Source of the DNA: Bacteroidales bacterium
GTDB lineage: Bacteria > Bacteroidota > Bacteroidia > Bacteroidales > UBA12170
Direction: 5' to 3'
Assembly (NCBI GenBank): GCA_021157585.1
Contig: JAGGWH010000173.1
Span: forward strand, 1 to 35,747
Length of the DNA: 35,747 nt
Position 1 is the first letter of the stretch. Each line of letters opens with the position of its first letter. Below the pieces are notes generated by a model that saw only the letters and a list, made by a program, of their open reading frames with translations, made no database searches and was not told where the DNA came from. The position numbers and the translations under genes are program-made. Of the stretch, positions 25,024-33,654 are shown piece by piece.

Positions 25024-25264
25024 AGCAAAAAAAATATAAACGCCTAATTCTTAGGTTATAGGTTAATAATCTATCCGAATAAAATATTAAAAATATTTTG
25101 TGCTTTGATAATTAAATTAGTTTAATTTGATGTTATTTATATCACAATTAAATTAACATATAGAGATAATAGTTTACATATTTTTTCTAATTTTAACCTT
25201 TTACTTTTTTCAAATTCAAATTGAATAAATTCTAGTTTATATATTTATTAAAAACTATTGTATT

Positions 25265-26482
25265 ATGAGTATAAGCATTATAGGAAGGTCGATAAATGAA
25301 TCAGCTACTCTAAAGCTAAACGAAACCTTTGCAATATTAAAGGCAAAAGGAGAGCCAGTAATACATCTTGGCGGAGGCGAGCCCAAAAGCAGATCGCCAT
25401 TGGATGCAATTACGGCATTAACGGCACACATTAATAGTGGAGAAGTTAGATATGCTCCTGCTGATGGTAGTATAGATATGAAAAAAGCTGTTATTCGTCA
25501 CACTATTGAAAATTACAATCGTCCGGTATCTCCAAAAAACATTATTGTTTCTAGTGGAGCAAAACAATCTTTAATGGTTGCACTTCAGGCTATACTCAAC
25601 CCTCAAGATGAAGTAATCTTTCCTGCACCCTATTGGGTTTCTTATCCCGAAATGGTGAAGCTGTGCGGAGCTATACCTGTACCGGTAGTTCCCGAAGATG
25701 GAACTTTTACTCCAACAATGGACGACATTAAACAAAATGTTACCTCTTATACAAAAGCGATTATAATTAATAGTCCCAATAATCCTTCCGGTGCTGTTTA
25801 TCCTGAATCTTTTATTGCTGAAATAGTTAGATTCTGTGAGGAAAAAAGTATTTATCTTATTATGGATGATATCTACCAAAAGCTTGTATACAATGGTATT
25901 AAGGTTGCAAATCCTTTTGATTTTGTTACTAATTTTTCTGATAATTCTAAACTAATTATCATAAATGGCGTTTCAAAAGCTTATGCTATGACAGGTTTTA
26001 GAATAGGTTGGGCAATAGCAAATAAATCACTAATTGCCGTAATGTCTAATATCCAAGGACACCAAACTTCAGGACCTTCTATTTTATTACAAAAAGCAGC
26101 AATTGGAGCTTTAACAGGAGTACAATCAAGTACCAATGCATTACAAACCACTTTGGAAAATAACAGAAAAATCTTGATTCAACGTTTAAATGCTTTTAAC
26201 GGAATTCATTTATTGCCACCCGATGGTACTTTTTACACATTTGCCGATTTTAGTGCTTATGAAAAAGACTCTACCAAACTCTCCAAATTTCTTCTTGATA
26301 AAGTGAGAGTTCTCACCATGCCAGGGAAAGAATTTGGAATGGATGGATTTTTAAGAATATCCTTCTGTGGATCAATAAAAGATATAAACGAAGGAATTGA
26401 TCGTATAAAATGGGCTCTCGACCCCGATTCTCCAAACGAATTATATATTGGCGAAAGAAAATTAGTCAGAGACTGGAGTTAA
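25265..26482 (+). CDS. Class I pyridoxal-phosphate aminotransferase
   Basis: A 405-residue fold-type I aminotransferase, probably aspartate aminotransferase-like (subgroup I-gamma). HLGGGEP (34-40) is at the substrate entrance, GAKQSL (98-103) binds the PLP phosphate, and PNNPSG (171-176) carries N173. LIMDDIY (198-204) has the Asp that pairs with the pyridine nitrogen. SKAYAMTGFRIGWA (237-250) contains the Schiff-base K238 and R246. The amino-acid substrate cannot be set by sequence alone; aspartate is the best guess. pckA starts 25 bases after the stop, so the two may be co-transcribed, which would connect oxaloacetate made by transamination with its conversion to PEP. The 241-base AT-rich gap upstream has only a one-off TACTTTTT promoter box. 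Confidence 0.85.
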   Translation: MSISIIGRSINESATLKLNETFAILKAKGEPVIHLGGGEPKSRSPLDAITALTAHINSGEVRYAPADGSIDMKKAVIRHTIENYNRPVSPKNIIVSSGAKQSLMVALQAILNPQDEVIFPAPYWVSYPEMVKLCGAIPVPVVPEDGTFTPTMDDIKQNVTSYTKAIIINSPNNPSGAVYPESFIAEIVRFCEEKSIYLIMDDIYQKLVYNGIKVANPFDFVTNFSDNSKLIIINGVSKAYAMTGFRIGWAIANKSLIAVMSNIQGHQTSGPSILLQKAAIGALTGVQSSTNALQTTLENNRKILIQRLNAFNGIHLLPPDGTFYTFADFSAYEKDSTKLSKFLLDKVRVLTMPGKEFGMDGFLRISFCGSIKDINEGIDRIKWALDPDSPNELYIGERKLVRDWS

Positions 26483-26507
26483 TTATTAATCAGAAAACCC
26501 ATCAAAA

Positions 26508-28169
26508 ATGAAATATTTGGAATTTGATACCCCGGCTTCAAAACATGCCGGAGAATATAAAGCAGATTACGGCTTAGAAAATCACGGTTTAGTTTACCTC
26601 GATAAAGTTTTTTGGAATCTACCAACAGAAGCCTTAGTAGAAGAGGCTGTTTTTCGTGGTGAGGGACATATTGTAAAAGGTGGAGCTTTCCATCTGTATA
26701 CCGGAAAATGGACTGCCAGAGCAGCAAATGATAAGTACTTTGTAAAAGAAGAAAGTACAGAAGATAAAATAGATTGGGGTGAATATAACCGTCCTATGAC
26801 TACCGAAAAATTCAATGGCCTTTTTGCCAGATTACAAGCTTATTGGCAGGGTGAAGAAATTTTTGTTCAAGATTTATATGCCGGAGCTCATCCGGAATAT
26901 CGTTTACCCGTCAGAGTTATCTCCGATAGGGCATGGTGTTCTCATTTTGCTCGAAATATGCTCCTTGCAGAAAAAGATTTAGCTAAACTGCAACAATTCA
27001 TTCCCGATTTTACAGTTATGGTTGCGCCTAAATTTAAAGTCGATCCTAGAATTGACGGAACATTAAGCGAAACAGCTATTGTTATTAATTTTGAACAAAG
27101 AATAGCCATAATTGCAAACAGCGAATATGCCGGTGAGATAAAGAAAACTGTATTTACCATTATGAATTATTTAAAGCCATTACAAGATGTTATGGCAATG
27201 CACTGCTCTGCTAATGTTGGAGAAAAAAATGACGTGGCTTTATTTTTCGGACTGAGTGGAACGGGAAAAACTACTTTATCTGCCGATCCTAAGCGTAATC
27301 TTATTGGAGACGATGAACATGGGTGGAGTGATGATGCAGTATTTAATTTTGAAGCCGGATGTTATGCAAAAGCAATTCGTCTTAATGCAAAAGCTGAACC
27401 TGAAATTCATGCTTGTACCTATAAGTTTGGGACTATACTGGAGAATGTTATTTACGATCCTGCTTCTCGCGAAATAGACCTTGATGACGAAAGAATAACA
27501 GAAAATACTCGTCTCTCCTATCCATTGGAATCTATTCCTAATTCCGTTCCGGATAAAATGGTTTATTCTCAACCCAAAAATGTTGTATTCCTAACAGCAG
27601 ATGCTCAAGGTGTTTTACCTCCTATTGCTCGCTTAGATATGAATCAGGCTATTTATCATTTTATTAGCGGATACACTTCTAAAATTGCAGGAACAGAATT
27701 AGGTTTGGGGATAGAGCCCGAGATTACATTTTCAGCTTGCTTTGGAGCTCCTTTTATGGTACATCACCCCTATTTTTACGCTAATCTCCTTCGTCAAAAA
27801 GCAGAAAAAGCCGGAGCCAAAATATGGCTCGTAAATACAGGTTGGGTTGGAGGAAAATTTGGTGTTGGAAAACGTATTTCTATCCGACATACCAGAAATA
27901 TGCTAAATGCAGCTCTCGAAGGTAAATTAGATAATGTAGAATACAGAAAAGATAAACTTTTTGGTTTTGATATACCTCTATCTTGTCCTAATGTACCCGA
28001 AGATGTTTTTGAACCATCAAATGCTTGGGGAGACAAAAAAGAATATTGGAAAAAATATGACGCATTAGCGTCAAGGTATATTGAAAATTTCAAACTCTTT
28101 GCCGAATATACTCCTTATGAAGTTCAACAAGCCGGACCTCGAAGATTACGTGATGTTGGAGAAGAATAA
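26508..28169 (+). CDS. pckA: Phosphoenolpyruvate carboxykinase (ATP)
   Basis: A 553-residue ATP-type PEP carboxykinase, which interconverts oxaloacetate plus ATP with PEP, CO2 and ADP. The P-loop GLSGTGKTTLS (248-258) and metal loop IGDDEH (266-271) are intact. Residues aligning with the E. coli active site are present: R71 (substrate carboxylate), Y207, K212/K213, H232, S250, K254, D269 and R335 in TENTRLSYP. The usual TGRSPKDK element reads TARAANDK (69-76), which is unusual. FSACFGAPFM and GWVGGKFGVGKRIS complete the C-terminal domain. In Bacteroidota it runs either in gluconeogenesis or in the CO2-fixing direction. A terminator follows at 28193-28225. Confidence 0.95.
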   Translation: MKYLEFDTPASKHAGEYKADYGLENHGLVYLDKVFWNLPTEALVEEAVFRGEGHIVKGGAFHLYTGKWTARAANDKYFVKEESTEDKIDWGEYNRPMTTEKFNGLFARLQAYWQGEEIFVQDLYAGAHPEYRLPVRVISDRAWCSHFARNMLLAEKDLAKLQQFIPDFTVMVAPKFKVDPRIDGTLSETAIVINFEQRIAIIANSEYAGEIKKTVFTIMNYLKPLQDVMAMHCSANVGEKNDVALFFGLSGTGKTTLSADPKRNLIGDDEHGWSDDAVFNFEAGCYAKAIRLNAKAEPEIHACTYKFGTILENVIYDPASREIDLDDERITENTRLSYPLESIPNSVPDKMVYSQPKNVVFLTADAQGVLPPIARLDMNQAIYHFISGYTSKIAGTELGLGIEPEITFSACFGAPFMVHHPYFYANLLRQKAEKAGAKIWLVNTGWVGGKFGVGKRISIRHTRNMLNAALEGKLDNVEYRKDKLFGFDIPLSCPNVPEDVFEPSNAWGDKKEYWKKYDALASRYIENFKLFAEYTPYEVQQAGPRRLRDVGEE

Positions 28170-28192
28170 AAGTTTTCAATAAACGAGTTTAC

Positions 28193-28228
28193 AAAAGGCT
28201 GTTCATAAAAAAAGAACAGCCTTTTTTT
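28193..28228 (+). terminator. Rho-independent terminator of pckA
   Basis: A 12-bp stem (28193-28204 with 28214-28225) with a 9-base loop and a T run to 28228. It sits 24 bases after the pckA stop. Confidence 0.88.
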
Positions 28229-28298
28229 GATATGTGTATGACTAAGTTTTAATAAGAACAAAAAAGTTCTTAAAGCCTGAAAACTATGTAAATATCCA

Positions 28299-28344
28299 AA
28301 GGAAGATAACGTTTCGACTTTGCTCAAGATAAACCAACTTCCTT
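28299..28344. repeat. Hairpin-forming intergenic repeat, relic of a dispersed element
   Basis: A 7-bp outer stem (AAGGAAG 28299-28305 with CTTCCTT 28338-28344) encloses a second pairing, GTTT with AAAC, around a loop with TTCGACTTTGCTCAAG. The TTCGACT(T/G)(T/C)GCTCA core is familiar from repeats between Bacteroidota genes. A further TAAGGAA lies at 28364-28370. The gap 28229-28387 has nothing else recognisable. Confidence 0.4.
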
Positions 28345-28387
28345 AAAGCTAATAATCAGAAAATAAGGAAACTTAATAATTGTCTGT

Positions 28388-29533
28388 TTATTTAATCTCT
28401 ATTGCTTTTAACATTCCGGTATTAGGATCGACAGAAAGAAGAGTTTTTGAAGTGTTAACAGATTGTAAAACACCTAATTGCGGAATTAAAAATGTATTCT
28501 TAGAATATTCGGTATTATTATACTCAGCCCATACTCTTGCAACTTCAGGAATACGATAAAAAACTCCTAATGATTGGTTTTCAGACAACGGATTTGGCAA
28601 AACATCCGTAAGTCCATTAGTTTGAACAATCAGATTAATCCGTTCTCCAGAAGTAGCTGTTAAATCTCTTACTCCTTTTTCTTTTGAAAACTTGAATATA
28701 GGATAAGTCTGGTGACTTTTCTCTCCATCAGGAACAAGATAAAAAGAAAATTTCTCTTCACTTATAAATCGTTTTCCTTTAAATAGTGCCAGATAGTCAA
28801 CTTCCATTTGTCGCAATTCGGAGTTCATCAACTCTATAGTTTGTGCGGGATAATTTACTTCTTGAAAGCCGGAAAGTAATTCTAAACGATTTTTATGAAT
28901 ATCCATATAAGCATTTGCTGCATCCTGTGCACGCTGTAATTTAGTCTTCTCGACAGTAGCCCTATTAAAGACCACATCTTCTATGGTAGTGGTATCTACA
29001 GCTATTCTGCGAATAATAGTATCAACACGAATCATCTGATTCAAATCGGCAAAATAATTAAAGTCTTGCGAAAAATAGTCCTCTCTAAGTTCTAACTTAG
29101 CTTTTCTATCTTCTTTATTTAAGAAAGTTGTTTCATTAATACCCTTTAACACACCATTTGCTTGTAGTTGCACAATAAATGTACGGTCAGATTTATTAGA
29201 ACGCTCACCAAAATTTAAAAAATAAACAGCATTAGGATCGGCTTCACTAATTGAATGTATATAAATTCCCTTTATAGAATATTGTGTTTCGGCACGGTTA
29301 ATAAAATCTGTTAAGCCTAAGACCTTAGATGCCAAAGAAGCGTATGGTCCCGGCACATCTTCTATTTTACTAATAAGTACATCTACCTTAAATACCGTAC
29401 GAGGCAAGGAATAAAACACTCCGTTTCCTCCTAAATTCTCAGTAGAAGGACTTACTTTAACCGAACTAATTTGAGCTACAGAAGTACCAACACCAAACAT
29501 TAACACTAAAGTGAATAAATAAATCTTACGCAT
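28388..29533 (-). CDS. DUF4831 family exported protein
   Basis: A 381-residue Bacteroidota-specific protein. Residues 1-20 are a signal peptide (MRKIYLFTLVLMFGV, cleavage near SVAQ). The mature start, KVSPSTENLGGNGVFYSLPRTVFKVDV, and the GPYASLASKVLGL segment are typical of the family. The middle (about 190-260) is helical and charged (VEKTKLQRAQDAANAYMDIH). The role is unknown; it is presumably periplasmic or outer-membrane associated. It follows the zinc-ribbon gene on the same strand after 11 bases, and the two are likely transcribed together. Confidence 0.8.
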   Translation of the reverse strand: MRKIYLFTLVLMFGVGTSVAQISSVKVSPSTENLGGNGVFYSLPRTVFKVDVLISKIEDVPGPYASLASKVLGLTDFINRAETQYSIKGIYIHSISEADPNAVYFLNFGERSNKSDRTFIVQLQANGVLKGINETTFLNKEDRKAKLELREDYFSQDFNYFADLNQMIRVDTIIRRIAVDTTTIEDVVFNRATVEKTKLQRAQDAANAYMDIHKNRLELLSGFQEVNYPAQTIELMNSELRQMEVDYLALFKGKRFISEEKFSFYLVPDGEKSHQTYPIFKFSKEKGVRDLTATSGERINLIVQTNGLTDVLPNPLSENQSLGVFYRIPEVARVWAEYNNTEYSKNTFLIPQLGVLQSVNTSKTLLSVDPNTGMLKAIEIK

Positions 29534-29544
29534 GGTATTATAAT

Positions 29545-29751
29545 TTAATTTGTAAAGAAATCTAATACATTACCCAATGTACTTGTCGATCCTTTATACA
29601 ATTCAGTATAATGACATTTAGTACAGCTTACAGTAAAAAACTTTTTATTTTGCACATCAAATATCTTTGCAAGATTTCCACCTGTTGTTCTAATTTCGTC
29701 GGTTTCATAGGTTGTATTCCCACATTTAGGGCAAACATATTTCTGCTTCAT
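29545..29751 (-). CDS. Small zinc-ribbon protein
   Basis: A 68-residue protein with two CxxC knuckles, CPKCGN (8-13) and CTKCHY (about 43-48), separated by about 32 residues, as in the zinc_ribbon_13 (YpzJ-like) nucleic-acid-binding family. The segment GNLAKIFDVQNKKFFTVSC is characteristic of that family. The function is unknown; binding to nucleic acid or a partner protein is likely. A TATCTTTG promoter element lies 28 bases upstream. It appears to be the first gene of a two-gene unit with DUF4831. Confidence 0.82.
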   Translation of the reverse strand: MKQKYVCPKCGNTTYETDEIRTTGGNLAKIFDVQNKKFFTVSCTKCHYTELYKGSTSTLGNVLDFFTN

Positions 29752-29779
29752 AAAATTGAATGTTTAAATATTCTACACA

Positions 29780-29787
29780 CAAAGATA
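29780..29787 (-). promoter_or_regulatory. Candidate -7 element TATCTTTG for the zinc-ribbon/DUF4831 unit
   Basis: An exact TAnnTTTG match on the minus strand, 28 bases upstream of the zinc-ribbon start. Confidence 0.5.
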
Positions 29788-29807
29788 AAAATAATTCCTA
29801 CTAATTA

Positions 29808-31997
29808 CTAACGAATAAATAAGAGCTCACGGTATTTTGGTAATGGCCAAAGCTCATCATCTATCAGTAATTCCAGTTTATCAACATGTTTTCTTATTTG
29901 TTCGGCGGTAACTCTAACATTCTCATCATAAGCTATCGCAACAGCCTCTTGATCTTCCAGTTTATTAGCCACTTTTCTTTGGCCTATCATTTTATCTACA
30001 CCTTTCTTTATTTCAGATATATGCTGAGAAATTTTAGTTATAATATCTAATTCATTTTTAGATACTTTCCCATACATCTGAAGATCAAGAATTTCCTTTA
30101 AGCCTTTCACATTTTCAATTAAAGTATTTTGATAACGAATAGCAATAGGAATAATATGATTGGTTGCCATATCACCTAAAACACGAGATTCTATTTGTAC
30201 TTTTTTAGTGAACTTTTCCAATCGTATTAATCGACGAGCATTTAGCTCACGAGCAGTGAGTACGTTCATTTCCTCAAATACTTCAATAATATTTTTCTTA
30301 ACTAAAGTTTTTAGTGTTCGTGGTGTAGTTTTAATATTTGACAATCCTCTTTTTTTTGCTTCAGTCACCCATTCTTCACTATAATTATTACCTTCAAACC
30401 GGATTCTTTTAGATCCGACAATATATTTTTTAATAACCTGATAAACAGCATCTTCAAAATCAGAGCCTTTACTCATGATACTGTCAATATCTTGCTTAAA
30501 AGCTTTTAACTGCTTAGCCAGAATCGTATTCAAAGTAATCATCGGTTTAGCACAATTAGCTGTTGAGCCAACCGCTCTAAATTCAAATTTATTTCCTGTA
30601 AATGCAAAAGGAGATGTTCTATTTCTATCGGTATTATCCAATAAAATTTCAGGAATATTTGGGACATTAATATTTAAACCGGCTTTTAACTCTTCGCTTA
30701 AACCCGACTTATCACTACTTGCTTCTATCCTATCTAAAAGATTTGTTAATTGACTGCCAATAAATACCGAAATTACTGCCGGAGGAGCTTCATGGCCACC
30801 TAATCTGTGATCGTTACTTGCCGAAGAAATACTGGCACGAACCAAATCTTCATACTCATTAACAGCCATTAGCACATTGACTAAGAAAGTAATGAATCTC
30901 AGATTTTCTTTAGGATTTTTACCGGGAGCAAATAAATTCTGACCTTTATCTGTAGCCAAAGACCAATTATTATGCTTGCCCGAGCCATTAATATTAGCAA
31001 AAGGTTTTTCGTGGAAAAGCACCTCAAAATTATGATTACGTGCTGCTTTTTCCATCAAATACATTATCAATTGATTGTGATCGACAGCAATATTTACTTC
31101 TTCATAAACAGGAGCACACTCAAACTGATTAGGAGCAACTTCGTTATGACGAGTTTTAACCGGAATACCAAGCTTATGTGCTTCCGTTTCAAATTCCTTC
31201 ATAAACTCTTTTACCCTTTCGGGGATAGTTCCAAAATAATGATCAGAAAGCTGCTGATCCTTTGCTGAAGCGTGACCGAAAAGTGTTCTTCCCGTTAATA
31301 CCAAATCGGGACGTGCGATAAATAATGAACGATCGACCAAAAAATATTCCTGCTCCCATCCTAATGTTGCATATATGCGCTCAATTTCGCCATTAAACAT
31401 TTTACAAACCGCTTTTGCTGCCTGATCGAGAGCAAAAGACGACTTTAGCAATGGTGTTTTATAATCGAGTGCTTCTCCTGTATACGAAACAAATATGGTA
31501 GGAATACAAAGTGTATTTCCTAAAATAAAAGCAGGTGAAGTTGGGTCCCAAGCAGTATAACCCCTAGCTTCAAAAGTATTTCTAATTCCTCCATTTGGGA
31601 AACTTGATGCATCCGGCTCTTGCTGAATAAGTTCATTTCCACGGAAGTTTTCAATTGCTTTCCCTCCTCCTTCAGGATTTATAAAAGAGTCATGTTTTTC
31701 GGCAGTCGATCCCGTTAAGGGGTGAAACCAATGAGTATAATGCGTAGCTCCTTTACTAATAGACCACGCTTTCATAGAAGCAGCAATCTGAGCAGCTGCA
31801 TCACGGTCAATTTTTGTGCCTTTTTCTATAGCACTCATTACCTTCTGAAAGGATTCATCAGTAAGATATTCTTTCATTGCTGAAAGATTGAAAGTCATCT
31901 CTCCAAAATATTCTGATGGCTTATTCTTAGGCATTTCATAATTTACCTTTTTTCTATTAAAAGTATCGGCTAAAGCTTTAAATCTGAGATTTTCCAT
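29808..31997 (-). CDS. glnN: Glutamine synthetase type III
   Basis: A 729-residue GSIII, the large glutamine synthetase form of Bacteroidota, making glutamine from glutamate, ammonia and ATP. The N-terminal beta-Grasp segment is followed by FHPLTGSTAEKHDSF, the catalytic EQEYFLVDRSL, GSGKHNNWS and the family hallmark RLGGHEAPPAVISVFIG. DNTDRNRTSPFAFTGNKFEFR lies in the active-site flap region, and a helical C-terminal tail (about 560-729) is specific to type III. The ATG at 31997 gives the usual 729 residues; an in-frame start at 32090 would add an unconserved leader upstream of a TATCTTTG promoter element, so it is rejected. GSIII is normally under nitrogen control, but no operator is recognisable here. 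Confidence 0.95.
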   Translation of the reverse strand: MENLRFKALADTFNRKKVNYEMPKNKPSEYFGEMTFNLSAMKEYLTDESFQKVMSAIEKGTKIDRDAAAQIAASMKAWSISKGATHYTHWFHPLTGSTAEKHDSFINPEGGGKAIENFRGNELIQQEPDASSFPNGGIRNTFEARGYTAWDPTSPAFILGNTLCIPTIFVSYTGEALDYKTPLLKSSFALDQAAKAVCKMFNGEIERIYATLGWEQEYFLVDRSLFIARPDLVLTGRTLFGHASAKDQQLSDHYFGTIPERVKEFMKEFETEAHKLGIPVKTRHNEVAPNQFECAPVYEEVNIAVDHNQLIMYLMEKAARNHNFEVLFHEKPFANINGSGKHNNWSLATDKGQNLFAPGKNPKENLRFITFLVNVLMAVNEYEDLVRASISSASNDHRLGGHEAPPAVISVFIGSQLTNLLDRIEASSDKSGLSEELKAGLNINVPNIPEILLDNTDRNRTSPFAFTGNKFEFRAVGSTANCAKPMITLNTILAKQLKAFKQDIDSIMSKGSDFEDAVYQVIKKYIVGSKRIRFEGNNYSEEWVTEAKKRGLSNIKTTPRTLKTLVKKNIIEVFEEMNVLTARELNARRLIRLEKFTKKVQIESRVLGDMATNHIIPIAIRYQNTLIENVKGLKEILDLQMYGKVSKNELDIITKISQHISEIKKGVDKMIGQRKVANKLEDQEAVAIAYDENVRVTAEQIRKHVDKLELLIDDELWPLPKYRELLFIR

Positions 31998-32036
31998 TAT
32001 AAATTTTTCGGGTAAGTACAGGATAAATACGGTAAA

Positions 32037-32044
32037 CAAAGATA
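32037..32044 (-). promoter_or_regulatory. Candidate -7 element TATCTTTG for glutamine synthetase
   Basis: An exact TAnnTTTG match on the minus strand, 39 bases upstream of the ATG at 31997. It supports that start over the longer reading frame beginning at 32090. Confidence 0.5.
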
Positions 32045-32155
32045 GATGATTTACTGAGAATATGACTTCTAACTGATAAGAGTTATTCAAAAATATTAAC
32101 AGCTTTAAATATGAGGGTTAATCTGCATATACTTTTTTCTTAATCAAAAGTAGAA

Positions 32156-32809
32156 CTACAGTCTTACCGACTTAAAATAACTTCTAAAATCAGTTAGCGA
32201 ATCAAAAACCAGATCATGCTCTTTTAAAAGACGCTCTTTAGAAAAATGCCCATTTGCAATTAAAGCACAAGAGCTTCCAATAGTTTGGGCAACATGCAAA
32301 TCATGAATAGTATCTCCAACAAAAAGAGTTTCTTGCGCAGCAAATCCCGACGATTTTAAAAGTCCCGCTGCCAGCTCAACTTTACCATTGGCCAAATGAT
32401 TATCAATACCTTGTACATTAGAAAAATAAGATCGAATTCCTTTTGCAGTAAGGCTATCTTCTAAAGCATTATGCTCCATAGCAGAAAGAACCAACTGATT
32501 TATTCCTAAAGTTTTAAATTCTTTCAAATACTTAGGCACTTCAGGGAAAATAGGAGTATCAGCTAATTCTTTAAAATAACCATCCATAAATTCGTGACCA
32601 ACTTGTTCAAAAGGCAATATCTCGAAATCAAAACCTAAGTTTGCATAATAGTCTTTTACGGGAAAATCAAAAACTTGCTTATATTTCTCACAAGTGAGTT
32701 CAGGTAATGCATATTTATCTAGTAAAACATTCATCACATTTACACACATCCTAACATCGTCTAAAAGCGTTCCGTTCCAATCCCAGATTAGCTGTTTTAT
32801 TTTCCCCAT
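32156..32809 (-). CDS. HAD family hydrolase (phosphoglycolate phosphatase-like)
   Basis: A 217-residue haloacid dehalogenase-type phosphatase. Motif I is WDWNGTLLDD (9-18): the nucleophile D10 is present, but the second Asp of DxDxT is Asn12. Motif II is LVLSAMEHN, a Lys follows in motif III, and motif IV is FVGDTIHDL. The helical cap between motifs I and II is of the phosphoglycolate phosphatase / beta-phosphoglucomutase type. The substrate is unknown. The start overlaps the stop of the class IV aminotransferase gene by 13 bases, so expression is coupled. Confidence 0.82.
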   Translation of the reverse strand: MGKIKQLIWDWNGTLLDDVRMCVNVMNVLLDKYALPELTCEKYKQVFDFPVKDYYANLGFDFEILPFEQVGHEFMDGYFKELADTPIFPEVPKYLKEFKTLGINQLVLSAMEHNALEDSLTAKGIRSYFSNVQGIDNHLANGKVELAAGLLKSSGFAAQETLFVGDTIHDLHVAQTIGSSCALIANGHFSKERLLKEHDLVFDSLTDFRSYFKSVRL

Positions 32810-33621
32810 TTCTTAATTGACTTTCTATATTCTTTCTCAAAATGCTCATTAAAAGCTAATTGTATTTTCCGCAGTAAAGTATTATTAACATTAAATGATA
32901 ATTCATCTATTTCTGCTATTGGTAATATTTTAATAGAAGTGCCACATAAAAATGCAGCATCAAAAGATAAAAGATTAGCCTTATCTATTTTTGCATGCTC
33001 AACCAAAAGACCTAATACTTTTGCAACTTTCATTATTTCTGATCGTGTAATTCCGGGAAGAATTAGTGATTCATCAGGAGAAAACAAGATATTATCACGA
33101 ATAAAGAACACATTTGAACGACTCCCCTCCGTTATTAAACCTTGTTTATTTACCAAAAGCAATTCAAAAACCTTGGCATCCGCAATTCTTTGTTCTACAT
33201 CTTTTTTCCAAAGTTCACGATAAATTTTTTCTTTCGGATTCTTACGCTCTAATGACGTTAAAGTAACCCTAACACCTTGCTCAAAATCTTTTTCTGAAGG
33301 ATAATAAGACTGAATACCATAAATTAAAATATTCTCGCCAAAAATGTCTATACGAATATTTGTATTGGAAAAATTATTTTTCCAAATAAGTTCTAAAATA
33401 CTCTTTTCTAAACGGACTTTATCGGGTTTAAACCCCGGTTCGACAGTAGCCAAACTATTCAGCAATCTATTGCAATGTTGATCTAAGAAAAGGGGAATAC
33501 CATTAACAAGTCGAATCACTTCATAAGCCACACCACTCTTTCCTTTATAATCTGTCTTAAATTTTGATTTAGGAATTAAAGTATAGTTGAAACTGACAAC
33601 TTCAGTAGAATTACTTAGCAT
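32797..33621 (-). CDS. Class IV aminotransferase (branched-chain aminotransferase or aminodeoxychorismate lyase type)
   Basis: A 274-residue fold-type IV PLP enzyme. An N-terminal strand block (VAYEVIRLVNGIPLFLDQH, about 31-49) matches the YEt-ir...g.pf.ld.H pattern with a helix after it. The likely Schiff-base lysine is K139 or K140 in RELWKKDVEQ. ITEGSRSNVFF (163-173) and LPGITRSEI (188-196) are the phosphate-binding motifs of the family. The short length and the unusual lysine region leave open whether it acts on branched-chain amino acids, D-amino acids or aminodeoxychorismate. Its stop overlaps the HAD gene start, and a TATTTTTG promoter element lies just upstream. Confidence 0.8.
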   Translation of the reverse strand: MLSNSTEVVSFNYTLIPKSKFKTDYKGKSGVAYEVIRLVNGIPLFLDQHCNRLLNSLATVEPGFKPDKVRLEKSILELIWKNNFSNTNIRIDIFGENILIYGIQSYYPSEKDFEQGVRVTLTSLERKNPKEKIYRELWKKDVEQRIADAKVFELLLVNKQGLITEGSRSNVFFIRDNILFSPDESLILPGITRSEIMKVAKVLGLLVEHAKIDKANLLSFDAAFLCGTSIKILPIAEIDELSFNVNNTLLRKIQLAFNEHFEKEYRKSIKKWGK

Positions 33622-33634
33622 TAATAGTTTTTGA

Positions 33635-33642
33635 CAAAAATA
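33635..33642 (-). promoter_or_regulatory. Candidate -7 element TATTTTTG for the aminotransferase/HAD unit
   Basis: An exact TAnnTTTG match on the minus strand, 13 bases upstream of the ATG at 33621, inside the short gap after the Spy-like gene. Confidence 0.45.
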
Positions 33643-33654
33643 TCAATAATTAGT

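Noticed and set aside
25035-25060. Hairpin CCTAATTCTTAGG after recR as a terminator.
   Set aside because: Only a 5-bp stem and no T tract follows it.
25024-25264. Possible riboswitch or small RNA in the AT-rich gap before the aminotransferase.
   Set aside because: No conserved motif or stable fold was recognised.
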